Assembly: GCA_016219075.1 (NCBI GenBank)
Contig: JACRCJ010000127.1
Location: forward strand, 1-14,119
DNA length: 14,119 nt
From: Deltaproteobacteria bacterium
Lineage (GTDB): Bacteria > Desulfobacterota > GWC2-55-46
Direction of reading: 5' to 3'
Part shown: positions 8,134-14,091 of the stretch, one piece after another
Numbering within the stretch: position 1 is the first letter of the stretch
Layout: each line of letters starts with the position of its first letter
Translations under genes and position numbers: made by a program
Notes under the pieces: generated by a model
Seen by the model: the letters and a program-made list of their open reading frames with translations, nothing else
What the model was told of the DNA's origin: nothing
Databases searched by the model: none

Positions 8134-8976
8134 GTGCTTAACGCCATGACGATAGATGTGGAGGATTATTTCCACGTAAGCAACTTCGAGGACTGCATCC
8201 CGAGGGGTGAGTGGGATTTCATGCCCCTGAGGGTCGAAGAGAGCACCCGTAAGACACTGGAAGTCCTTTCCGTGTATGGGGTGAGGGCGACATTTTTCGT
8301 CCTCGGGTGGGTGGCCGAGAGGCTTTCTCACCTGATAAGGGAGATAAGGGCGGCGGGCCACGAGGTGGCAAGTCACGGCCACGACCACAGGCTCGCCTTC
8401 GACATGACCCCCGAGGAGTTCAGGGCTGACATAAGAAGATCCAAGGCCGCAATAGAGGACGCCATCGGCGAGAGGGTCTACGGCTACAGGGCCACAAGTT
8501 ACTCGTTCCTGAGAAAAAACCTCTGGTGCCTGAAGGTGCTCGCAGAGGAGGGGTTCCTCTACGACTCCAGCATCTTTCCCGTCTATCACGACAGATACGG
8601 GATTCCCGAGTGGGACAGGTTCCCGAGCATGGTGAGCGAGGGCGGCTACACCATCTGCGAGGTCCCTCCCTCAACGATCAGGCTCTTCGGGCACAATATC
8701 CCGATGGCGGGAGGCGGATACCTGAGGCTGCTGCCGGTATGGTTCCTTGAGCGGGGCATACGGTCAATAAACACTGCCGAGGGCATGCCGGCTGTCGTCT
8801 ACATCCACCCATGGGAGTTTGACGCGGAGCAGCCGAGGATAAGGACGCCCTTTTTGAGAGGCTTCAGGCACTACAACAATATCCGGAACACGGAGAAAAA
8901 AATCTCTCATCTACTGAAGAACTTCAGCTTCGGCCCGGTATGCGAGGCCATAGACATCAAGGGGATGGCAAGATGA
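8134..8976 (+). CDS. NodB-type polysaccharide deacetylase with DUF3473 tail (XrtA-associated)
   Basis: This 280-residue carbohydrate esterase (family 4) fold protein is expected to remove N- or O-acetyl groups from a glycan. Motif 1 is TIDVEDYFH (6-14) with Asp8 and Asp11. The metal-binding motif SHGHDH has His81 and His85. GYRATSYS (117-124) replaces the usual arginine motif region. YDSS is at 143-146 and the His motif YIHPWEFD at 223-230. The C-terminal region (about 140-280) matches the DUF3473 part seen in exosortase-linked deacetylases. No signal peptide is present, so it probably acts in the cytoplasm on lipid-linked intermediates (inference). The GTG at 8134 is chosen because TAGGAG (8121-8126) lies 7 bases upstream; the ATG at 8146 would have no such site at proper distance. 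Its stop overlaps the next gene by 4 bases. Confidence 0.92.
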   Translation: MLNAMTIDVEDYFHVSNFEDCIPRGEWDFMPLRVEESTRKTLEVLSVYGVRATFFVLGWVAERLSHLIREIRAAGHEVASHGHDHRLAFDMTPEEFRADIRRSKAAIEDAIGERVYGYRATSYSFLRKNLWCLKVLAEEGFLYDSSIFPVYHDRYGIPEWDRFPSMVSEGGYTICEVPPSTIRLFGHNIPMAGGGYLRLLPVWFLERGIRSINTAEGMPAVVYIHPWEFDAEQPRIRTPFLRGFRHYNNIRNTEKKISHLLKNFSFGPVCEAIDIKGMAR

Positions 8977-9476
8977 GCGAGCTTAACTGGTACGCGGTTT
9001 ACGTAAAATCCAGGCACGAGTTCATGGTGGCAACGGAGCTTGGGCGCAAGGGGATCGAGGCATACCTCCCTTCGGTAAAGAGGCTCAGGCAATGGAAGGA
9101 CAGGAAAAAGCTCGTTGAGTTTCCCCTTTTCCCCGGATATCTCTTCATACATGTCAGGCCGCGCCCTGAGGAGTTCGTAAACGCCCTCAGGACAAACGGA
9201 GTTGTGACTCTACTGTCCAACGAGGCCGGCTACCCCACGCCGGTTCCCGCCGCCGAGATAGGCTCACTGAAGCTTCTTGTTGAAGGCGGAGAGGAGCTTG
9301 ATATCTACCCGCACATTAAGAAGGGCGCGAAGGTGAGGATCAGAAGGGGGCCTCTGGCGGGGGCCGAGGGGACCCTTGAGACAAAAGAAGGCATGCATAC
9401 GTTCCGTGTGAACATAGAGATACTCGGAAGAAGCGTGGGAGTCAAGATATACGCCGACGACGTCGAGGCTGCCTGA
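8973..9476 (+). CDS. NusG/RfaH-like specialised transcription antiterminator (UpxY type)
   Basis: This 167-residue NusG paralog binds RNA polymerase and alters pausing or termination. The NGN domain covers about 5-105, opening WYAVYVKSRHEFMVATELGR and including the conserved PLFPGYLFIHV (51-61). A KOW domain lies at about 117-160 (KGAKVRIRRGPLAGAEGTLE, Gly-rich as usual). It is shorter and more divergent than housekeeping NusG, and it sits inside a polysaccharide operon, as RfaH, UpxY and LoaP-type regulators often do. The ATG at 8973 overlaps the deacetylase stop (ATGA) and has AAGGGG (8959-8964) 8 bases upstream; an upstream in-frame ATG at 8940 would add 11 residues unlike the family and lies deep in the deacetylase. 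It is followed by the only long leader in the window, a plausible target. The target and direction of regulation are inference. Confidence 0.9.
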   Translation: MSELNWYAVYVKSRHEFMVATELGRKGIEAYLPSVKRLRQWKDRKKLVEFPLFPGYLFIHVRPRPEEFVNALRTNGVVTLLSNEAGYPTPVPAAEIGSLKLLVEGGEELDIYPHIKKGAKVRIRRGPLAGAEGTLETKEGMHTFRVNIEILGRSVGVKIYADDVEAA

Positions 9477-9491
9477 TTTTTCAGTTCAGTG

Positions 9492-9537
9492 AAGAATCTC
9501 CGGAGCCCGGATCAGATGAGCTTAGGGTGAGATTCTT
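9492..9537. repeat. Perfect 9-bp inverted repeat in the leader
   Basis: AAGAATCTC at 9492-9500 and its exact reverse complement GAGATTCTT at 9529-9537 flank a 28-base loop. In RNA this would form a long-looped stem. There is no T-run after the 3' arm, so it is not a standard terminator. It could be a regulatory RNA stem, or a spaced operator. A chance match of this length in a gap of this size is uncommon but possible. Confidence 0.55.
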
Positions 9538-9586
9538 ATAGATCCATTAAAATTGCCCCGTTCAGGCCCGGCGTACGGGCTCCACA

Positions 9587-9602
9587 GGCTTTACGGGCTT
9601 TA
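9587..9602. repeat. Tandem 7-bp direct repeat GGCTTTA, 9-bp period
   Basis: GGCTTTA occurs at 9587-9593 and again at 9596-9602, separated by two bases; a longer-spaced repeat ACGGGCT occurs at 9575-9581 and 9593-9599. Such phased short repeats can be binding sites for a regulator, but no known box was recognised. Function is undetermined. Confidence 0.35.
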
Positions 9603-9699
9603 TATACGCGGTAAACACACCTTCTCAGATGCCCCGATGTAACTGAGGAGGCGGAGCATTGCCAGGGTTAGCCAACTTCAAGAAAGCAGGGGAAACGAT

Positions 9700-10809
9700 A
9701 TGAAGATACTCAGTGTTGTCGGCGCACGGCCCAACTTCATGAAGATAGCGCCCATAAGCGATGAGCTCAAGAAAAAGGGGGTCCCTCACGTGCTTGTGCA
9801 TACCGGCCAACACTATGACTACAGGATGTCGAAGCTTTTTTTCGAAGACCTGGGGCTGCCTAAGCCAGATATCGACTTGAACGTCGGAAGCGCCACACAC
9901 GCGCGCCAGACCGCGGAGATAATGACCGGGATAGAGCCGGTTCTTATGAGCGAAGCTCCCGATCTTCTAATAGTCGTGGGCGACGTTAACTCCACGATGG
10001 CCGCGGCCATCACGGCCGTAAAGCTCGGGGTGCCGGTTGCGCATGTCGAGGCCGGCCTGAGGAGCTTCGACAGGACCATGCCGGAAGAGATAAACAGGAT
10101 GATCACGGACGCTATCGCCGACATGCACTTCACTACCGAGGAGAGCGCTAACGAAAACCTGAGAAAAGAAGGGGTCGACGACGGCAAAGTCTTCTTCGCG
10201 GGAAATACGATGATAGACACCCTCTTCAAGCACGCAAACAGCGCGGCCGAATCCACCATACTCGAAACGCTCGGCATCAGGCCGAGGGAGTACGGGGTTG
10301 CGACCCTTCACAGGCCCTCAAACGTCGATAGTTTTGTAAACCTCAAGAACATACTCGAGGCGCTTAATGATGTGGCCAGGGACCTTCCGGTCATATTCCC
10401 TATCCATCCCAGGACAAAAAAGCTGATAGCGAGCTACAACCTCGGCAACCTCGTAAGCGAATCCACTTCAAACAAGCATAGCGGCATCCATATCATCGAA
10501 CCTCTGGGGTATCTCGATTTCCTCAAGCTCATGACGGATTCCCGGATAGTCTTTACCGATTCAGGCGGGATACAGGAAGAGACCACGGTGCTCAGGCTCC
10601 CCTGCCTTACATTAAGGGAGAATACCGAGAGGCCGGTGACAATAACATCCGGGACAAACACCCTCGTCGGGGCTGATAAGAACAGGATAATCGAGGAGGC
10701 GAGAAGGAAGCTGGACGCGGGCTTCGTCGCCGGTCAACCCCTGCCGCCGCTCTGGGACGGACACGCCGCCGAGAGGATAGTGGGCACTATCCTAAATAGG
10801 TTCAATTAG
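9700..10809 (+). CDS. wecB: UDP-N-acetylglucosamine 2-epimerase (non-hydrolysing)
   Basis: This 369-residue cytoplasmic enzyme converts UDP-GlcNAc to UDP-ManNAc, supplying a precursor for the glycan. The N-terminal GARPNFMKIAPI (8-19) and HTGQHYD (34-40) are the usual nucleotide-sugar elements. Conserved catalytic or binding residues are visible: Asp95 in VVGDVNST, Glu117 in HVEAGLRS, Glu129/Glu130 in MPEEINR, His204 in LHRPSNVD, DSGGIQEE (287-294), and LRENTERP (305-312) near the C-terminus. Length and motifs fit the family with no missing region. AGGGGA (9688-9693) lies 6 bases before the ATG. It is the first gene after the 223-base leader, so it likely opens a second transcription segment. 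The glycan may therefore contain ManNAc or a ManNAc-derived uronic acid, but no dehydrogenase for the latter is in view. Confidence 0.95.
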   Translation: MKILSVVGARPNFMKIAPISDELKKKGVPHVLVHTGQHYDYRMSKLFFEDLGLPKPDIDLNVGSATHARQTAEIMTGIEPVLMSEAPDLLIVVGDVNSTMAAAITAVKLGVPVAHVEAGLRSFDRTMPEEINRMITDAIADMHFTTEESANENLRKEGVDDGKVFFAGNTMIDTLFKHANSAAESTILETLGIRPREYGVATLHRPSNVDSFVNLKNILEALNDVARDLPVIFPIHPRTKKLIASYNLGNLVSESTSNKHSGIHIIEPLGYLDFLKLMTDSRIVFTDSGGIQEETTVLRLPCLTLRENTERPVTITSGTNTLVGADKNRIIEEARRKLDAGFVAGQPLPPLWDGHAAERIVGTILNRFN

Positions 10810-10819
10810 GTCAACCGAG

Positions 10820-11899
10820 ATGATAATCGTAAAATCATTCAGCGAGTCGTGCAGAAAAGAGTGGGACGTTTTCGCCCTTGGATCGCCTTCCTCGTCCCTC
10901 TTTCACCTTACAGGGTGGAAGGACGCCGTTGAGACGGTATTCGGCCATAAGCCACACTACATCATGGCGGAGCGGGACGGTAAAATTACCGGGATACTCC
11001 CGCTCTTCGAGGTCAAATCCAGGCTCTTCGGCCATGCACTTACCTCGGTGCCATTCGGGGTCTACGGCGGCATATCGGCCCAGGACGCCGAATCGCACCG
11101 GGTGCTCGAAAGAAGCGCCAGGATCCTGGCCGAGGCCATAGGGGTCAATTACCTGGAACTCAGGGATGTGGATTCTCCCGGAGCAACGGAAGAGGCAAAT
11201 GGCGCGGAAGAGATTCCCGCGGGCATGAATAAAGACGGCTGGATATCAAAGGGCCTCTATGTGACCTTCAAGAAGCCGATCCTCGAGACCGTCGATACGA
11301 ACTTCGAGGCGATACCCCGCAAGCAGAGGCGCATGATAAGGCAGGGTATGAAGCTTGATCTCACATCCAGGGTCGGACGCCTTGAGGACCTTGAGGAATT
11401 CTACCGGATATACGCAAGGAACGTCCGCGACCTCGGGAGCCCGGTATTCCCCATATCGTTTTTCAGGACCCTCATGAAGAACTTCGGGGACTCTTTCATC
11501 CTATCGGTCTGGAAGGGCGGGGAGATGGTCGCAGGGGTCCTTACCTTCATATACAAGGACACCCTGATGCCCTATTACGGAGGGGGCTTGAGGGAGTACT
11601 TCGAGTTCGCCATAAACGACTTCATGTACTGGGAGCTTTTGAAGTGGGGGTGCGAGAACGGATACAGGGTCTTTGACTTCGGGAGAAGCAAGAAAGACAC
11701 CGGTTCGTATCACTTCAAGAGGCACTGGGGGTTTGAGCCGGCGGAACTTGACTACCGCTACTACCTTGTAAGGTCAAAGGAGATGCCGAACGTAAGCCCT
11801 GTTAACCCCAAGTACAGGCTTTTTGTAAATCTGTGGAAAAGGCTTCCTTTTCCGGTTGCCAACTGGCTTGGGCCGAAACTCGTAAGGGGCATACCGTGA
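10820..11899 (+). CDS. FemAB-like GNAT-fold protein, PEP-CTERM/XrtA-associated
   Basis: This 359-residue protein belongs to the FemAB-related (Acetyltransf_6-like) family found in exosortase A loci. The first half carries SSLFHLTGWKDAVETVFGHK (25-44) and FGVYGGISA (79-87). The second half carries KQRRMIRQGMK (168-178), NDFMYWELLKWG (266-277) and the diagnostic FDFGRSKKDTGSYHFKRHWG (286-305). Classical FemAB proteins transfer amino acids from tRNA to peptidoglycan precursors. The exosortase-linked relatives have no known substrate; they may acylate or aminoacylate a sugar of the exported glycan (inference). No signal peptide or TM segment is seen, so it is probably cytoplasmic. The start has only a weak AGG (10808-10810). 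The stop overlaps the next gene by 4 bases (GTGA). Confidence 0.9.
   Translation: MIIVKSFSESCRKEWDVFALGSPSSSLFHLTGWKDAVETVFGHKPHYIMAERDGKITGILPLFEVKSRLFGHALTSVPFGVYGGISAQDAESHRVLERSARILAEAIGVNYLELRDVDSPGATEEANGAEEIPAGMNKDGWISKGLYVTFKKPILETVDTNFEAIPRKQRRMIRQGMKLDLTSRVGRLEDLEEFYRIYARNVRDLGSPVFPISFFRTLMKNFGDSFILSVWKGGEMVAGVLTFIYKDTLMPYYGGGLREYFEFAINDFMYWELLKWGCENGYRVFDFGRSKKDTGSYHFKRHWGFEPAELDYRYYLVRSKEMPNVSPVNPKYRLFVNLWKRLPFPVANWLGPKLVRGIP
11884..11889 (+). promoter_or_regulatory. Ribosome binding site deciding the GTG start of the glycosyltransferase
   Basis: AAGGGG inside the end of the FemAB-like gene lies 6 bases before GTG 11896, which itself overlaps the upstream stop codon (GTGA). It supports coupled translation from the GTG. 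Confidence 0.65.
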
Positions 11900-13179
11900 G
11901 CCTCAATATCCTCTTCCTGGCCCACAGGACCCCTTTCCCCCCGAACAAGGGGGACAAGATAAGGTCCTTCCACGAGATAAAGCATCTCTCAAAGGGCAAT
12001 AATCTGTACCTCGCCTTCCTTGTGGACGACCCTAAGGACCTCGTCTATATAGACGAGATCAGGAAGTACTGCTTTGGGCTTGACTACGAAGTTATCAGCC
12101 CGAGGTGGCAGAAGATAAAGTCGCTTCCCTATCTTTTAACGGGGATGCCGCTGAGCGTGCCCTACTTCTACTCGAAAAGGCTTCAGGAGTCCATAGACAG
12201 AAGGCTAAAGGAGACGAGGATCGACGCCATCGTCGCATTCTCATCCCCGATGGCGGAGTACGTGTACAGAAGCAGGGCCTTGAGATCAGACGGGAGGCGC
12301 GTGCGCCTCGTGATGGACTTCGTGGACGTCGATTCGGACAAATGGAGGATGTACAGCGGATCGAGTTCCTTCCCCGCCTCCCTCGTCTGGAAGAGGGAGT
12401 GGAAGACGCTTGAGAGTTATGAGAAGAAGGTTGGCGGCACCTTTGACTTGAGCGTGTTCGTATCTGAAAAAGAGGTGGAGCTATTCAAGACCTTCTGCCC
12501 CGGCGCGCGCGCTTCCGCTATATCCAATGGTGTGGATACAGGGTTTTATGAAGAGGTAAGGGAGGCCAGGAAAAAGACGCATGGCCGGGAGGGTAAAGGA
12601 GAGAAAAGATTGACGAAGAAGGGGCATAGCGTTCTATTTATGGGCGCCATGGATTATTTCCCCAACGAGGACGCTGTCCTATATTTTCACAGCGAAATCT
12701 GGCCCCACGTAAAAAAAGAGGTCCCTGGTGCGGTCTTCACCGTGGTGGGAGGAAACCCGTCAAAGAAGCTCAAGGAGCTTCCCGGAAAAGACCCTGATGT
12801 GGTCGTAACAGGCTATGTACCGGATACAAGGCCGTACCTTGTGGCGGCTGACGTAATGGTGGCGCCGCTGCGGATAGCCAGGGGCATTCAGAACAAGGTC
12901 CTTGAGGCGATGGCCGCCGGGGTCCCGGTTGTGGCCAGGCCCGAGGCGGTCCAGGGTCTAAGCGGCTACAGCGGATGCTCGGTTGAAAAGGAAAGCTTAG
13001 AGTTCGCCATGGCTGTCGTTGAGTTCATAAACAGGCCCGAAAAAAGGGAGAAGGCCGTAAGCGAATCATGGAAGTTCATAGAGTCAAGGCACAACTGGGG
13101 TAAAAATCTCGGAAGGTTCGAGGAGATAATAAGAAAAGACCCTGCTGCTAAAAAAGAGGAAAGGGCCGTCCACGGGTAA
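11896..13179 (+). CDS. Stp1-type GT-B glycosyltransferase (PEP-CTERM/XrtA-associated)
   Basis: This 427-residue GT-B glycosyltransferase is of the kind found beside exosortase A genes. It opens NILFLAHRTPFPPNKGDKIR (4-23), the family signature. The acceptor-side domain runs to about 215. The donor-side domain begins VLFMGAMDYFPNEDAV (246-261) and includes VVTGYVPDTRPYLVAADVMVAP region (303-324) and RGIQNKVLEAMAAGVPVVA (329-347), where Glu337 is the conserved nucleotide-sugar-binding Glu. It probably adds a sugar to the lipid-linked repeat unit at the inner membrane; the sugar is unknown. A basic linker rich in Lys, Arg and Gly (about 222-243) joins the domains and looks poorly conserved. The GTG at 11896 is chosen because AAGGGG (11884-11889) is 6 bases upstream and the protein then starts at the family N-terminus; an ATG at 11833 adds 21 unrelated residues inside the previous gene. 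Confidence 0.92.
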   Translation: MSLNILFLAHRTPFPPNKGDKIRSFHEIKHLSKGNNLYLAFLVDDPKDLVYIDEIRKYCFGLDYEVISPRWQKIKSLPYLLTGMPLSVPYFYSKRLQESIDRRLKETRIDAIVAFSSPMAEYVYRSRALRSDGRRVRLVMDFVDVDSDKWRMYSGSSSFPASLVWKREWKTLESYEKKVGGTFDLSVFVSEKEVELFKTFCPGARASAISNGVDTGFYEEVREARKKTHGREGKGEKRLTKKGHSVLFMGAMDYFPNEDAVLYFHSEIWPHVKKEVPGAVFTVVGGNPSKKLKELPGKDPDVVVTGYVPDTRPYLVAADVMVAPLRIARGIQNKVLEAMAAGVPVVARPEAVQGLSGYSGCSVEKESLEFAMAVVEFINRPEKREKAVSESWKFIESRHNWGKNLGRFEEIIRKDPAAKKEERAVHG

Positions 13180-13186
13180 ATCTTCC

Positions 13187-13192
13187 AAAGGA
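13187..13192 (+). promoter_or_regulatory. Ribosome binding site favouring a TTG start for the sulfotransferase
   Basis: AAAGGA is one base from the ATG at 13194 but 7 bases from the in-frame TTG at 13200. The spacing favours the TTG, while ATG is the commoner start codon. Confidence 0.45.
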
Positions 13193-13193
13193 T

Positions 13194-14087
13194 ATGGGAT
13201 TGATAGACAGGATAGCAAACAGGATAGTGCGGGCGGTACAGGGCCCGCCCGTAAGGGAAAGGATAGTGGTCAAGGTCGTTGAACCTTCGGGGGGGAAGGG
13301 CATGGCCCCGTGTTTCCTCATCGGGGTCTACCGTTCGGGGACGACTTTACTTCGCTATGTGCTCGACAGCCACAGCAACATAGCCGTGCCTCCGGAGACG
13401 AATTTCCTCTGCCAGACCGCTGAGATATGGAGGTCCGCTTGGGTAAGGACAGGGCTTAAAGGGGCCGGGGTCGATGAAGAAGGCCTAAGGATCCGGCTCA
13501 GGGAATTTGCCGGAGGTGTCTTTGACGACTACGCGGCAGCCAAGGGCAAGACCCGCTGGGTTGATAAGACCCCGGCCTACATAGACATCCTGGACTTCCT
13601 GGATTTCCTTTTCGGAGAGCGGTGCAGGTATATAATGCTCTACCGTAACGGCCTTGATGTGGCCAACTCGCTTGCGGAGACATACGAGAAGAAGATGCTC
13701 GGAGGGCCGCCTAAGCACTACGCGGACTCAATGCAGGGGCCGCCGCGTCTGGTCTTCTCCAGTTACTGGTCCGAGGAGTGCGAGAAGATGATAGAGTTCG
13801 AGAAGGCGCACCCGTCCCAGTGCTTCAGGGTCCTTTACGAGAGCTACGCAACAGAGCCCGAAAAGCAATTGAAGCCTCTTTTCGAGTTCCTCGGTGAGTC
13901 ATGGGACCCAGGGGTGCTTGATTTCAACAGGAAAAATCACGACTATGGGCTCCAGGACTCCAAGATAGCACAGACAAAATCCTTTGACCCCAGGATAGGC
14001 ACCTACGGTTCCTGGAGCGCTGAAGAGGTCTCAACCGCAAAAGGGCTGATCCGTGCAACCATGACAAAACTTGGATACGAGGTTTAA
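13194..14087 (+). CDS. PAPS-dependent sulfotransferase family protein
   Basis: This 297-residue sulfotransferase-fold protein would transfer sulfate from PAPS to a hydroxyl or amino group. The 5'-phosphosulfate loop GVYRSGTTLLRYVLDSHS is at 44-61, and WVDKTP at 122-127 is the motif common to bacterial members. The 3'-phosphate region YIMLYRNGLDVANSLAETY (146-164) has Arg151 and Ser159, although the usual Pro after Arg-Asn is Gly. The C-terminal RVLYESYATEPEKQLKPLFE (212-231) is typical of the Sulfotransfer family. No signal peptide is seen, so action is in the cytoplasm. Start choice is uncertain: AAAGGA (13187-13192) is only one base before the ATG at 13194 but 7 bases before an in-frame TTG at 13200, so the true start may be the TTG, two codons later. 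A substrate in the glycan is plausible but unproven. Confidence 0.88.
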   Translation: MGLIDRIANRIVRAVQGPPVRERIVVKVVEPSGGKGMAPCFLIGVYRSGTTLLRYVLDSHSNIAVPPETNFLCQTAEIWRSAWVRTGLKGAGVDEEGLRIRLREFAGGVFDDYAAAKGKTRWVDKTPAYIDILDFLDFLFGERCRYIMLYRNGLDVANSLAETYEKKMLGGPPKHYADSMQGPPRLVFSSYWSEECEKMIEFEKAHPSQCFRVLYESYATEPEKQLKPLFEFLGESWDPGVLDFNRKNHDYGLQDSKIAQTKSFDPRIGTYGSWSAEEVSTAKGLIRATMTKLGYEV

Positions 14088-14091
14088 TGAG

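Larger units (their letters stand above)
9477..9699 (+). other. 223-base intergenic leader before wecB
   Basis: This is the only non-coding gap of note. It contains a perfect 9-bp inverted repeat, a 5-bp GC-rich hairpin (GCCCG at 9566-9570, CGGGC at 9576-9580), and the direct repeats described separately. No convincing sigma-70 or sigma-54 promoter was found by eye; A/T-rich candidates such as TTATAG (9536-9541) and TATATA (9601-9606) lack a recognisable -35 box. No ORF longer than a few codons is present. No classic intrinsic terminator is seen, because no stem is followed by a run of T. The likely roles are a promoter-leader for the second gene block, or the site where the upstream NusG-like protein acts. 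Confidence 0.6.

Noticed and set aside
8940..8972. Upstream ATG start for the NusG-like protein
   Set aside because: It adds residues lacking similarity to NusG and overlaps the deacetylase by 37 bases; the ATGA overlap at 8973 has a good ribosome binding site.
9492..9537. Rho-independent terminator after the NusG-like gene
   Set aside because: The 9-bp arms are separated by 28 bases and the 3' arm is followed by TATAGATCC, not a run of T.
9477..9699. Cyclic-di-GMP (GEMM) or other riboswitch in the leader
   Set aside because: The GGGTTAGCC near 9665 recalls part of GEMM, but the core GACGCAAAGC-like and tetraloop-receptor segments are absent. No other riboswitch consensus was recognised.
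11833..11895. Upstream ATG start for the glycosyltransferase
   Set aside because: The added 21 residues are out-of-frame FemAB-like coding sequence; the family N-terminus begins at the GTG at 11896.
12105..12413. Plus-strand ORF of 102 codons in another frame within the glycosyltransferase
   Set aside because: Entirely inside a well-supported gene in another frame, with no domain.
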